DNA of 64,000 nucleotides, from NCBI GenBank assembly GCA_964059195.1, contig CAXKWD010000003.1, positions 197,680,174 through 197,744,173 on the forward strand, given 5' to 3'. A model generated the notes under the pieces. The model ran no database searches. It was given only the letters and a program-made list of their open reading frames with translations, and was not told the DNA's origin. Positions 34,001 to 46,098 of the stretch are shown here, one piece after another. How positions within the stretch are numbered: position 1 is the stretch's first letter; each line of letters opens with the position of its first letter. This DNA comes from Ectobius pallidus (lineage: Eukaryota > Arthropoda > Insecta > Blattodea > Ectobiidae). The translations under genes were made by a program, and so were the position numbers.

Positions 34001-35033
34001 TATTATTATTATTATTCTGTTTATTTATTCTGGCAGAGCTAAAGCCATTTGGCCTTCTCTTCCGCTCTACCAGTAAAAAAAAAACTACATTACTATTACA
34101 TAACACAAATACATAATATTACAGATAATTAATTAATACTTAATACTTAAATACCAAGAACTAAACATAGTTATAATTTATAAACTAGAGTGCTATAAAA
34201 CATTAAATTACAAAAGAAAATTACAAAATTAAATTACAAAATTAAATTACAAAATATAAAAATACTAAAGAAAATAATTAGGATTATAGCCTAAGATATT
34301 TAAAATTATACTAACTAATACTAAAGAGAAAAACGTATAGTTACAAGAAGTTAGGCTACGGGTTACGAATATCAAAAAGAGCTCCAATTAAGATTTCTAG
34401 TTACTACGATGAAAAACAAAACTAAATTACATGGTTTAAAATTAATATGTTAACTTCTCTCTGAAATTTACCAAGAGTTCGACAGCCTCTGACCGTGCGG
34501 GGGATGGAATTCCATTGGCGAGCTACTGATACAGAGAATGAGGATGAATAGGATGAAGAGCGATGGAGAGGAATAGAGAGTACATGACATGACAGGTTAT
34601 GAAATAAATAAGATACCAGATGCTCAACAAGATATATTTTGTGTCGCCTATGCCTTTCGGTGTTACCACACCATCTTCAGGGCATCTTTTGCTGGCTTGG
34701 AGCTCCAATAATTAAAATAAAAAATAAACTTGCATTTCGTCACCCTCATAAAATCATTGTTACGGAACTATCTTTTGAGCCTCCTGTGTCAACGGACACG
34801 CGGGGAGAAGGCCACAGAAGATAGTTCCGTAACAGTGATTTTATGAGGGTGATGAAATGCATTTTTATTTTTATTTTAATTATTGCAGATGCAAGCCAGT
34901 AAAAGATGCCCTGAAGATAGTGTGGTAACACCGAAAGGCCTAGGCGACACAAAATATATCTTGTTGAGCATCTGGTGTCTTATTTATTATATTACATTGA
35001 TCGAGCTCAACTGTATTAAGCAGGTATTTTAAT
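34001..35033 (-). mobile_element. Retroposon nested in the LINE, minus strand
   Basis: The 14-mer ATGTCTCAGGTTAT occurs on both sides (33987-34000 and 35034-35047), a target duplication. On the minus strand the element ends GGCTTTAGCTCTGCCAGAAT and then an AAT-repeat tail, a non-LTR retroposon 3' end. No open frame remains. It carries a foldback near its 5' side. Confidence 0.7.
34601..34991. mobile_element. Foldback hairpin with hammerhead-like cores
   Basis: Arms of roughly 175-190 bp around a loop of about 20 bp. Each arm holds CTGAAGA, a stem (GTGT...ACAC) and GAAA. In the right arm this is followed by the palindrome AGGCCT and then A. This is the order of a hammerhead core with a minimal helix III. 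Confidence 0.6.
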
Positions 35034-35679
35034 ATGTCTCAGGTTATTTTGAGCAATTATTCTCTTCGACTAAAGGACAGACGCCTACACACTATCAAAC
35101 ACTCTATCTGCACCTAATTACTTAGTCTCCCGTTCCTCACTGTTGTCGCCCAACATAACCACGACATATCACAGAATAACAGTCTGTCAATTCCACGCCA
35201 TCTGCCTACTCTGCCTAATTCACAATAACCACGCACCTGCGACTCCCTATATCAGGGACAGTAGAAGCCTACAGATTTTTAGGTCACAGTTACTCAAGTA
35301 TCTCGCGCTTACTAGAAGCCTTTGTCTCGTCATCCAGCCTAGGTTAATTTATATAGTATAATATTATGTCACTTAGCCTATATTGCCTAAATATGTTAAT
35401 ATCTCACTTGTAAGCTTGAATTTCGGTGTATATTGTAATATATGTACTTTTTAATCCACATATAGCCTACAAACACACACAGTTATAGGCCTATATAATT
35501 TCTATAATTTCTGTTCGATATTATTATTGGATACATTTCGTCTTATGTTTCGTTGTTGGCAGTACCAATTGTATTGCATAAATTGTTTTTGTAGCTATTC
35601 ATTTAATGTATTTTGTATTTATACTGGATGAGTGGAAGATAAGCTCTTATGATCTCAACTCTGCCGGTCAAAATAAAAC

Positions 35680-35720
<41 letters not shown>

Positions 35721-35725
35721 TACTA

Positions 35726-36740
35726 TCCACCTAAAGTTTGACCAATAGCAGCCTCGTAATTTACCCATTAGTTTTCGTTGTCACTGATTGCCTCCCACTT
35801 ACATCTGGCAGAAAATATAAACCCTCATTTTCCAGCTTTGCTTACTTCTTCCCAGAAGTTAGTTGCACAGGAAGGAACAACCGAAAGCTCGGGCAATTTC
35901 AATCTTCTTACTTGGATGGAGACCGGAGAAGCCTTGTTGCATAAAAGAACAGTATTTATTATTTAACCGAATTCACTTTTAGCATATCTCCATATGTTAA
36001 AATAATCTCAAATTTACTGAAAACTCCGTACATAGTAACTTTTACGAGATGGTCACATGCTGATGACGTAGTTAACAACTCTTCTCAAGTAAACTTACTG
36101 CTGTAACGCAAGCTGTCATCAGCACTGTAGTAACAATCTCGTACTCTCTACGTGTGAGTACCTCACCTCACTGCACAAAACTCTCATACAAGTAGATTAA
36201 CATATATTACGTATAACTAAGTTACATATTATGTATCCCTCTAGCGACCCATATTGATTCTGTAAGAGGATATTGTTGGTCCCCTATGTATCACTTACAT
36301 CTAGTCCATGGCAGAATCGGGAATCTAGCCCTCGGAAAGAACCCTGATCACTACCATAAGAAACTGGGCCCTTTACACATTACCTTTCATAGCAATCGTC
36401 CAAGCACTTTTTCTATACTACATTTTCTACAGACACTTTTCTCTTCCCAATCCAACTCTGAAGCTATCTGCATGAATTTCTTATAACATGTCTTATAAAA
36501 CGATAGGAACGTTATACAGTGAACGCCGTTTAACGTAATCGTGGATAATGTTATCAGTCGGCTAATATTATTTTTTTTTTAACACTGAACAAATTCTGTT
36601 TATTGTGATCAAAGGATGGGGTTTAGGTTAACATATTTTCCTTTTTAAGACTTTATTTCCAAGTACTGTACGTCATTCAAAATTTAGTTTTTAAGGGTTT
36701 ATTTCTAACTCAACTGTATTTTGTTGTATTGGTAGTGTTC
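35726..36740. other. Stretch without recognised genes
   Basis: Short open frames (about 60-68 codons) have no recognisable product. It ends at the CCTA target site of the second LTR element. Confidence 0.4.
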
Positions 36741-36744
36741 CCTA

Positions 36745-37982
36745 TACAGCGGTTCGGTGGAAAATGATGGTTGCCTGGGCGCCACAGTATAATGCATATA
36801 CTGAAATATTTCTGTCTTTATTTGTCGAACTCGCCTCCGGTCTGCCAGTCGATCGTTGAGCACTTCCCTCTAGCTTCAGGGTAGGAAGCGAAGAACACCT
36901 TAATATTATTGCTTGAATAATAATGCAGTTTCTTTGAACACTGAAGGAATATTCTGTTTATTCAAAACGTTGGAAATACAAGTCCAGTCATTGACAATAA
37001 TTACAAAATTTGTTTGTGAATAATTAATATTGTTGCAAGTTCTCGGTAGATCGTTACTAGTGATACAATTGCTGCCGTATATGATTTTGATTAATCGCGA
37101 TTGAAAGTAAGAATCCTTCTAAGTCGATTAATTCCACAGCGAAAATTTTATAAGTCCAATTAATTCTGTGGGCACGAAGCCACAAAGATAAGTAGAGTGA
37201 TTTTATACGGTGGACACAAGTCCCCGAAGTAGAATTGACTTGACTGCTATAGGCACGGGGCCTTGAAGTAGAGTTGAATATGACTGTTATAGGCGCGGGG
37301 CCTTGAAGTAGAGTGATTTTACAGTGCCCCGGTAGGCCTAAGGAAAACTTACTTGGACAAACATTTATCCCTACTCTTCTTAATTATTATTCGTGAATCC
37401 CGGCACGTGGTACTATAAATCAATTCCTATTGGCAAATCTCCCGACCAATAATAATATGTTAGTTTCCCACGGAAATCAATTGGATTTCCCTTATTCTCA
37501 AAACCCACAACTTAGCGTCTCGGATTTCTAAGAAGGTTCGGACAGCGTGTTGTATCAGTAGCAACATCAGAAGCTAGGCTTAAACACAATAGCCGACTTC
37601 TTAGAATTACTTAAGTGGATCAGTACCCTTTGTGATAAGATCTTGGGAGATTCCCGATACATTGTACCTGAGTACTGCATTGCCTTATCTCGCACCCGCT
37701 AGGTCTGCTAGGGAAATTCCCAGCTTCTCCGTCTATACACTGCAATCTCATTTTAATAGTTCTTTAAAATGATGTTGTTAAACTTTTTACCTTTGCCTTC
37801 TTTCTAGTTAATAATATTTATAATGAATGTTCCGTCTTTTCACGGTCATTTTAAGACCAAACACGGGCTATGAGATTTTATGATTTTAGTTTGAATAAAT
37901 TTGGGCAATTAATCTGTCATTTATTATACTTAATTTGGTTATCTTGTTTATTTCTTTTTGCCGAAGTATCTGAACTGCAATA
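36745..37982 (-). repeat. 3' LTR of element 2
   Basis: On the minus strand it begins TATTGCAG and ends CCGCTGTA. The internal sequence next to it (minus strand GACTGGGGCATA) has no strong polypurine tract. Confidence 0.9.
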
Positions 37983-38329
37983 TATGCCCCAGTCTATTAA
38001 GACAGGAATCATCATAGCCTATGATTGACTTACTGGCTGAATATACTGCATCTCTCCACAAAATATTATACCTTATTTTCCTCCAGTGTTGCAACTATCT
38101 TACACAAATACATAACTAATTTAATTCCTATCCTGACACGAGACTTCACCTTAAATCCTGTCCCACATGTACAAGTTTTCTGAACCTATCACATTCATAC
38201 ATCTTGCGGTTTCCTGTAGTGTTACGTTGCTTGTACGTATTACTTGGTTTATTGCACGACCAAGACATTACAACAAAATTTTACGTAAACACCATAAATT
38301 TACCGATATACCCTCGTGAGACCATGAAA

Positions 38330-38640
38330 ATTAAGCTCAAGCAGTTCTCACTGAAATTTTATAAAATATATTGAATGCATAAAGAAAAACAAAAACACTT
38401 TTTTTTATATTGAGACTTTGACAAGGTCGATCAAGCAGTTCTCACTACACCTACACTATATTATAAAGAATGCAAAGAAACACTCTTTTACCATGAGACT
38501 TTGACAAGGTCGATCAAGCAGTTCTCACTACACCTACACTATATTATAAAGAATGCAAAGAAACACTCTTTTACCATGAGACTTTGACAAGGTCGATCAA
38601 GCAGTTCTCACTACACTTGCACTATATTATAAAGAATGCA
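38330..38640. repeat. 83 bp tandem repeat
   Basis: Units start at 38412, 38495 and 38578 (GAGACTTTGACAAGGTCGAT), with a diverged copy before them (from about 38329) and a partial last unit. They lie between the pol stub and the 3' LTR of element 2. Confidence 0.8.
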
Positions 38641-38889
38641 ATACACACACGTATATTTTACTCTCATTCACACACATTCCTATAATCCTAAACCTATGTG
38701 GGACTGATAACCTATCATGCCAATAGCTATTTCGCCGCGTAAAATATACATTACAGGTTATAGGCCTACATTATTCCAGCTCAGTACAATGCCTTTCGGT
38801 TACTCCTTGCTTTCCTCTAATTTGTTCATATTTACAATACATTGTCGATAAATGACGTCACACAAAATCACTGATCATCTGAATACATT

Positions 38890-40161
38890 TTACGGATTTA
38901 TATCCTTTATTGGTTCTGCCCAAAAATTTTCTGCTTCTATGAATAATTTAAGATAACTAGAGTCAAAGGTTAAACGTAGTTTTCCATGTGCTTTCACTAC
39001 ATTACAAATCGGATTTATTTGCTTACAGGCTTCTTCCATCATTGAAATTGGTACAGGCCTACTCTTATAGCGACGCTCAGGAATATCTTGTTTTAATTTC
39101 AATTTGCGTTGGTAACCCCGAAATAGGCCTGGAGTTGAACTGAACACTGCTTTGTTCTTATAAAGCATGTTATATAAAGTCGACTTTTGACCATCTGATA
39201 GCACATCAATTTCTTCTACTTTCTCTCTGAGAATTAATTCGATATCAACATTTTCCTCTTCATTTCCTCCATTCTGACTAATGTTAGTAAAATTCGCGTG
39301 TACCGTTTCACATTCATTTTCATCTACATAATTATTAGACCCCTTAATGCACAAATGACCATATTCTTCGTCCTCTCCAACAATATCAGATTCCATTCCC
39401 CGTAACTCTGCGACACTTTCGTCACAATCAGCCTCATTATCACCTTCATATACGAATACGGCCGGTTTATTTCCCATAGGCCTATATTCGTCGATACTAT
39501 TTCCCTCTTGTACTACAACTGATTCCACCACGAAAGGCTCGCGTAATAATACATCTTCATTTTGGCACTCCAACTCCTTAGTAATTATATTCTCATTAGA
39601 TAAAAACGGTACACGTAACTTTTCTTTCTCATCTAATTCCATTTCTACCCAATTTTCTTCAAAATTTATTCTCATTAGTTGATCTGTCATAGAATCACAA
39701 CCCAGAATTAATTTATGTGCTAAATGTTTTATTGTCAAAAAGTAGACTTCTAACTTCTTTCCCTCAATTTCCAACGGCAACATACACTGATGCTCAATTT
39801 TATGGGATTTGGCACCAATTGCAGTTTGTGCGTATAGGCCATGTACTTTCAATTCCTGAACGCGCACTCTTGCTGCTTTCAGCGTTTCATAGAATTTTTC
39901 GTTTATTAGAGAAAAAGTACAGCCAGTGTCCACCAACATATCGACTTCAAATTGGTCTATTTTTACCCTTATTAATGGCGGATATGTGGGTGTTATACCC
40001 TCTCTATTTGCACATCCTACTACGCACCCCTTCTCTCGTGTTTTATTTTCATTATCAGGTCTTTTTAATCCTTTTAATCCCTCGGTCTGTGTGACGTCAT
40101 TTCGACCTCCAAATGCGTCTCCTAGTAGTTTAAAGGCCTGTCTTGCGCTACATGCCTTTCG
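38890..40161 (-). pseudogene. pol: Truncated Pol of element 2 (protease plus RT stub)
   Basis: The frame is -1 relative to gag and open from 40161. An aspartic protease is complete, with YPPLIRVKID, then LVDTGCTFSL and an LILGCDSM-type second motif. The linker is acidic. The reverse transcriptase starts (YKSRPVPIS), lacks about 20 residues that element 1 has before the NPxC segment, reaches GKLRLTFDSS, then jumps to an unrelated SYLKLFIEAE tail and stops at 38890. The YxDD motif, RNase H and integrase are all absent. At least two deletions, both leaving the frame open, have occurred. Confidence 0.85.
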
Positions 40162-42068
40162 TCATTTCTGTGACGAATGTCTCCCTGAATACCATTGTGG
40201 TTTCCCGTGCTATGCGCCTGATTCCTTTCACCTTCTATGTTAATGTCCCCCTGGTTTTCTGGAATTCGTTCTCCTACTTCGTTCTGCATCCTGCCATGAA
40301 ATCGAACATTATTTACTTGTCTGTCTTGAGGCCTATTCTCTTGATTATTTCCCCTCCAGTTTTGGTTCCCATTATTTCTATATGAGTTATTATTAGGGGG
40401 TCCTCTGTTCGATTCCGCATTTCTGTTGGCATGTCCTTGGTTCCATCTACCTCTGTCATTATTTGGACCTCCTCTCGTATCTTGATTCATTTGCATATTA
40501 TCCGGTCCATTTTGTCTCCTATTATCGCTACGCTCTTCTCTGTTAGTTCCTACTTCGAAACTAGATAATAACTCCAAAGCCTTGCTATAAGTTTGGGGAC
40601 ATGATACTATAAGCAGGTTACATATTTCCGGCTGAAAATGTCTCGTCACAAGCTGAATGGCCTCGCGTTCTGGCATTCCGGGGTCTAGTAACTTGATTAG
40701 GCCTATAACTTTTAGGAAATGGTCCGATAGAGAGACGTTGCCCCTAGGTGAATATCTCCCATTATAGACCTCATTTCTAGCTAAAGCTCTCTTCGCCTCA
40801 CCCCAATATCTTGCTAAGAATAACTGCTTAAAATCCTCATAGTTGCACTCCGGGTGTACTGTAAGTTCAAACCACTCTTTTGTTTTTCCTTTTAAGGCTC
40901 TACCGAGGATCAACATTTTGTACTGAGATGGAATAGACCGCAAAGTAAAATACTCTTCAACAGATTTCAAGAAACTCTGAGGGCTCGTGTTGCTCTCATT
41001 GAAGCTGGGAAGTGATACCTCATTTCCTATTAAATTACATATATTAATCCTATTATCGCTAACTACCGGCATGCTGGTGGCTACCGTCTCGTGTACTGTA
41101 TTACAGGACTCATTTGCAACACTAGGAGGCCTATATGTATTTCCTATTCCATTGCATATACTCTCACTACAATTTACAGCATAGTTATTAGCTACAGGCC
41201 TACGATTTTCGACCTCTTTAGCTACCGTGCTTACTTCTTTAGAGATTTCCCCTATTTTCTCAGCTAATATATTTTCTAAATGCACTACCTTGTCATTTAC
41301 TTCTGAGATTTTATCTCCTAACCCTACTTTTACTTTTCCCACCTGAGTCTCCATATTCTTTTTCAAGCTAGACTCCGATTTCTGTATTTCTTTCTCCAAA
41401 ATTTTCCTTTCATTTGATAATTTTTCTTCATATTTCTTGCCCTGAATTTCTATTTTCCTATCTACCGATGCCATATTATTCTCTAATTCAGACCTAATTT
41501 CCCCTTGACTTTCACTAATTTCTTGCCTCATTGCTTTTTCACTTTCTTTAAGTTCCCTACAGAATTCTCCCCTGATTTCGTTGCATAAGTTAGATTGGAC
41601 CTCTTTTATATTATTAAGCTCCCTCTCAAGCCTATCTACATTCAGCCTATGTTCTTGGTCCGATTGGTCTATCCTATCTCCCAGTTTCTCTATCTTTTCC
41701 CCGGTATTTTTCTCTAGTTCCTTGATACTTTCCCTAGTTTCACTACTTGACTTTTCTAGTCCCTTCATCATAGCTTCATTAGATTCCCTCATACTTTCCT
41801 TAGATTCCCTCATCATAGCTATCAAATATGCAATAGAATTCGGGTCTATGGTTTGATTCATTTCCCTAGGCCTATTATCAACTCCCTGCTCCAACACTCC
41901 GTCACCTGTCGCGACACTGTTCTCATTGTTAATCTCCATTCTACAATTATTTATTTCCTCACCATTAAGCAAGTCGTGCCCCTCTCCACCTTCCATATTA
42001 ATTTTATTCCTAGTAATTTTTTTTCCGTTTCTAAGCCACATACATAAATTATAAGGGTACTGATACAC
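40122..42068 (-). CDS. gag: Gag polyprotein of element 2
   Basis: 648 residues, uninterrupted. Residues about 60-290 form a Glu/Lys-rich coiled coil (MRESKESMRES, EKIEKLGDRID, LEKEIQKSES). The capsid domain follows (SLPSFNESNT, YFTLRSIPSQYKM, LKGKTKEWFE), aligning with that of element 1. The C-terminal 130 residues are Asn/Arg/Gln-rich (RGNNQENRPQDRQ) with no CCHC knuckle. It ends RPLNY-stop, with the frameshift heptamer just before. The open frame in a pol-deleted element suggests either a very recent deletion or continued use of Gag. Confidence 0.9.
   Translation of the reverse strand: MYQYPYNLCMWLRNGKKITRNKINMEGGEGHDLLNGEEINNCRMEINNENSVATGDGVLEQGVDNRPREMNQTIDPNSIAYLIAMMRESKESMRESNEAMMKGLEKSSSETRESIKELEKNTGEKIEKLGDRIDQSDQEHRLNVDRLERELNNIKEVQSNLCNEIRGEFCRELKESEKAMRQEISESQGEIRSELENNMASVDRKIEIQGKKYEEKLSNERKILEKEIQKSESSLKKNMETQVGKVKVGLGDKISEVNDKVVHLENILAEKIGEISKEVSTVAKEVENRRPVANNYAVNCSESICNGIGNTYRPPSVANESCNTVHETVATSMPVVSDNRINICNLIGNEVSLPSFNESNTSPQSFLKSVEEYFTLRSIPSQYKMLILGRALKGKTKEWFELTVHPECNYEDFKQLFLARYWGEAKRALARNEVYNGRYSPRGNVSLSDHFLKVIGLIKLLDPGMPEREAIQLVTRHFQPEICNLLIVSCPQTYSKALELLSSFEVGTNREERSDNRRQNGPDNMQMNQDTRGGPNNDRGRWNQGHANRNAESNRGPPNNNSYRNNGNQNWRGNNQENRPQDRQVNNVRFHGRMQNEVGERIPENQGDINIEGERNQAHSTGNHNGIQGDIRHRNDERHVAQDRPLNY
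40128..40134 (-). promoter_or_regulatory. Programmed -1 frameshift site (T TTA AAC), element 2
   Basis: On the minus strand the gag codons read CCT TTA AAC TAC TAG, giving the heptamer T TTA AAC one sense codon before the stop. Pol is in the -1 frame. Same signal and placement as in element 1. Confidence 0.85.
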
Positions 42069-42581
42069 TCTTACGATCTACCTTACCTTTGGTTAAGAAG
42101 TTCAACATATAATGCATAACATGTATAATTATACCCTTGCACAATAAATATTCGATATGCCTGAGTTCTTTTAATTTGAAAAAGATTTTATTTTACTTGA
42201 ATTTATTCTTTAATTTACTTAGTGAGTTTCAGTTTAATTTTACTTTGATCTTAAATTGCAAACTTTTTAAAAAAATATTATTTGATGTCAGGCTTACTAA
42301 TTTATTTAATTAATATTTACTGTTTCATAAATTATTGATAATAAAATTGTTTACTTTACTGAAACTCTATGTATATTTAAGTTCTTATCTGTTGGTGATT
42401 TTTGATGTTTTCTGCGACGGTCTCCGGAACTGATGTACCACGATCTTGAATTCCAGCGGTGCCTTTACGGGTGACGTTCTAGAAATTCTGCGGTGTCTTC
42501 CTTCCGTTTTGGGATGATTTTTGAAGTTGGTGATCCTTGATGTCCAGCTTCACTCGTGCCTCACGTTGGGAAATAGCCATG
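42069..42581 (-). other. Leader and primer binding site of element 2
   Basis: Just inside the 5' LTR the minus strand reads CATGGCTATTTCCCAACG, then TGAGGCACGA. CCCAACGTGAGGCACGA matches the complement of a tRNA-Lys 3' region at all but two positions, after TGGC and a short insertion. The rest is AT-rich leader. Confidence 0.5.
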
Positions 42582-43819
42582 TACAGCGGTTCGGTGGAAA
42601 ATGATGGTTGCCTGGGCGCCACAGTATAATGCATATACTGAAATATTTCTGTCTTTATTTGTCGAACTCGCCTCCGGTCTGCCAGTCGATCGTTGAGCAC
42701 TTCCCTCTAGCTTCAGGGTAGGAAGCGAAGAACACCTTAATATTATTGCTTGAATAATAATGCAGTTTCTTTGAACACTGAAGGAATATTCTGTTTATTC
42801 AAAACGTTGGAAATACAAGTCCAGTCATTGACAATAATTACAAAATTTGTTTGTGAATAATTAATATTGTTGCAAGTTCTCGGTAGATCGTTACTAGTGA
42901 TACAATTGCTGCCGTATATGATTTTGATTAATCGCGATTGAAAGTAAGAATCCTTCTAAGTCGATTAATTCCACAGCGAAAATTTTATAAGTCCAATTAA
43001 TTCTGTGGGCACGAAGCCACAAAGATAAGTAGAGTGATTTTATACGGTGGACACAAGTCCCCGAAGTAGAATTGACTTGACTGCTATAGGCACGGGGCCT
43101 TGAAGTAGAGTTGAATATGACTGTTATAGGCGCGGGGCCTTGAAGTAGAGTGATTTTACAGTGCCCCGGTAGGCCTAAGGAAAACTTACTTGGACAAACA
43201 TTTATCCCTACTCTTCTTAATTATTATTCGTGAATCCCGGCACGTGGTACTATAAATCAATTCCTATTGGCAAATCTCCCGACCAATAATAATATGTTAG
43301 TTTCCCACGGAAATCAATTGGATTTCCCTTATTCTCAAAACCCACAACTTAGCGTCTCGGATTTCTAAGAAGGTTCGGACAGCGTGTTGTATCAGTAGCA
43401 ACATCAGAAGCTAGGCTTAAACACAATAGCCGACTTCTTAGAATTACTTAAGTGGATCAGTACCCTTTGTGATAAGATCTTGGGAGATTCCCGATACATT
43501 GTACCTGAGTACTGCATTGCCTTATCTCGCACCCGCTAGGTCTGCTAGGGAAATTCCCAGCTTCTCCGTCTATACACTGCAATCTCATTTTAATAGTTCT
43601 TTAAAATGATGTTGTTAAACTTTTTACCTTTGCCTTCTTTCTAGTTAATAATATTTATAATGAATGTTCCGTCTTTTCACGGTCATTTTAAGACCAAACA
43701 CGGGCTATGAGATTTTATGATTTTAGTTTGAATAAATTTGGGCAATTAATCTGTCATTTATTATACTTAATTTGGTTATCTTGTTTATTTCTTTTTGCCG
43801 AAGTATCTGAACTGCAATA
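42582..43819 (-). repeat. 5' LTR of element 2
   Basis: Same 1238 bp as the copy at 36745-37982 with no difference noticed. Flanked by CCTA at 43820-43823. Confidence 0.9.
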
Positions 43820-43823
43820 CCTA

Positions 43824-44391
43824 CTCACACGATGACCAGGGAGTGCCATTCCGTAACTTTCTCTTTTAAGCAATACAACGTGTTTCACCCTTCAGTTAGG
43901 CTGCAGCTTTTGATTTATGAAGATACCAGCGTTGACATGGAGTGATGGCTAGTTAAAAATTAAAAGACCAAGACAAAGGCGTTAGATGATTTTCTACCAC
44001 AGATCACTATAGACTTCCAAAAACATTCGTAACTCGTAACTGAATATGGGGTATTGATTAATGGACTCCTAAAGAAAAACAAAAACAATTAAAAACTTTG
44101 TTTCTGGTTTAAAAAAATGTTGCTTGCAGTTTAATACTGTATTATGAGTGGTTCAATGATTCACGGTGTCATGAATAAATAGCTTTTAATTCTGTTGTAG
44201 TAGTATCACCTTGTTTATGAATGAATAACTTTCATTTAATTCATTCGGCTATAATCAGATTAGCAGCGTCCCGAAGTGATCACAATAAGCGGCGTGCACT
44301 GTATTTCAATTTGATTTGACTTTTTTCTCCTTTCGATACGTTATAAACAACGTTGGTACCATATTTTACTTGCTCGCCATTTATAACAACA
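43824..44391. other. Stretch without recognised features
   Basis: Nothing identified between element 2 and the Helitron. Confidence 0.4.
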
Positions 44392-45615
44392 CTAGCATGT
44401 GCCCGCGGCTTCGCACGCGATAATTATTTCAAGAATTAAAAATTAAGAGCATAATAGTTAAATCATTATATTTATTAACACCTAAATCGCGTGGACTACA
44501 TACCACGTTTAGATAGCATTGACTGGTAAAAGCGACCTCAGATTCGAGTTCCTTGGCCCAGAATACCCCTGTATAGTTGAGTTTCGTCCAAATCGAACAA
44601 TATTTGACCAAATTTAGGCCTATATTGATTATCCCTCTTCCGTGTAGGTTGAAAATTTCATATGTCTGCGTGCCTTGATATTCTAAACAAATGAATCTTC
44701 CAGGATGGACTTACAAAATCAAGCGATGGCCCGCGATAATTATTTCAAAAATTAAAAATCAAGAGCATAATAGTAAAATCATTATATTTATTAACACCTA
44801 AATCACGTGGACAACATACCACGATTAGATAGCGTCGCCTGGTAAAAGCTACCTCAGATTCGAGTTTCTTGGCCCAGAAAACCTCTGTATAGTGAGTTTC
44901 GTCCAAATAAAACAATGTTTGACCATATTTAGGGCTTAACAACATTCAAGCGATCGCGAATGTTTTTTTTTCAAGGTATGACAAAAATAGCCAATGCCAA
45001 CTGTAATTGATTTGACATTGAAATGTATAACTGAAAACTGATGTTTCGAAAACCCAAAAAAATGCACGTTTTTTGCCCGTTTTTCACTCATAACTCACGA
45101 ACGAAAGCTAAAATTAAAATTCCGGCTTCGAGGTGCATTTTTCGACCCTTCAGCCAACCTATGTTTAAAATTTCAGATCTCTGCGTTCAGTAGATTTCAC
45201 TGGGCATCGCGGACAGACAGACAATTAATATTAATATAGATAACATGAATTTTATTGATCACGGCCTCCTAAAGGAGGCATACAATAAAGGAGGCCGTGT
45301 ATTGATACCTTCTCTAATTTGTCAAACTTCCATTTCATTTAATCCAAATCCATCTGATAAAACTGGCAACAATATGTTCTGTGATTTTGTTTCGATAATT
45401 CTGTGTAAAAAGGGGTTAAGTATTCTCAAAAACATTTAATTTTTGGCATTTAGAATAAGAATTTTTCAAAATCCTTTCTTAGTGAGCACCTACGTTATGA
45501 AGCGAAAGTACTGTCAAAATTCCAAGGCTCTACCTATTATAGTTTAGGCTCTACGTTGATTCCTGTCATTCAGTCAGTCAGTCAGGACAAAGCCTTTTAT
45601 ATATATATATAGAGA
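44392..45615 (-). mobile_element. Non-autonomous Helitron
   Basis: On the minus strand it begins TCTCTATATATATATAAAAG at 45615 and ends with a GC-rich hairpin (GTGC, GAAGCCGCGG, GCAC) followed by CTAG at 44392. It lies between host A and T, as Helitrons do. The interior is a mosaic: a subterminal block of about 200 bp is repeated (44404-44630 and 44725-44940), and GACAGACAGAC followed by an AT-rich end near 45220 looks like a second Helitron-type terminus. No Rep/helicase. Confidence 0.65.
45260..45299. repeat. Short hairpin inside the Helitron
   Basis: CACGGCCTCCT (45260-45270) and AGGAGGCCGTG (45289-45299) are perfect inverses around an 18 bp loop that itself contains AAAGGAGG. Confidence 0.55.
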
Positions 45616-46010
45616 TTATGTAACGGTCCTATAATGACATTTATTAAGACACGAGTATGTTGCTTATGAAAATTCCCTTGTTTTATAATTCCTTTACGAA
45701 TCTCTTAGTTACCATTATAAGCAAGTTGCATACAAGTATTTTTATTCCACCATAATTAAATGTTTATGTTTTTCGTTGTTAGAATACCTGGCAGTTAATG
45801 AAGCAAAGGACTTTCAACGATCAGCTGTGAGTAATATATTCTCGTATTTTGCGATAGACTTCAGGCGACAAGACATGCAGGCCGCAATGGCTTTTCTTGA
45901 CGTTTTAACTTAAAACAGCTCATGTTAAAACACACGAAATGAACTCAATTTAATGTAATATTAAAAATAACATGAAAAAAATTGATTTCATTCCAAATAG
46001 AGATTGTAGT
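45616..46010. other. Stretch without recognised features
   Basis: Nothing identified. Confidence 0.4.
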
Positions 46011-46098
46011 ATATTGTGCATGGGCGCCCATACCCGGGGCAAAGGGGGGCAGCGTCCCCCCTAGCTCTGAGGGAAAGGAAAAAATATATATTAATAAT

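Larger units (their letters stand above)
33660..35725 (+). pseudogene. LINE remnant, plus strand, interrupted
   Basis: 33740-33990 encodes, with frameshifts, LGMYFDTDMAWNTHIKHI-like sequence followed by the region downstream of the reverse transcriptase core. 35048-35340 continues with DRRLHTIKHSI and RDSRSLQIFRSQLLKYL, the usual C-terminal part. The 3' end reads CTCTGCCGGTCAAAATAAAA followed by an ATT microsatellite (35684-35718), typical of a LINE tail. The two halves are separated by the insertion at 34001-35033. Confidence 0.65.
36745..43819 (-). mobile_element. LTR retrotransposon with deleted pol (element 2)
   Basis: LTRs at 36745-37982 and 42582-43819 (1238 bp, offset 5837) look identical on reading. 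CCTA flanks both sides (36741-36744 and 43820-43823). On the minus strand the order is LTR, leader, intact gag, protease plus a reverse transcriptase stub, tandem repeats, LTR. The gag is homologous to that of element 1. The rest of reverse transcriptase, RNase H and integrase are missing, so mobility would require enzymes in trans. Confidence 0.92.

Noticed and set aside
41581..42047. Plus-strand frames opposite gag of element 2
   Set aside because: Shadows of the coiled-coil gag on the other strand.
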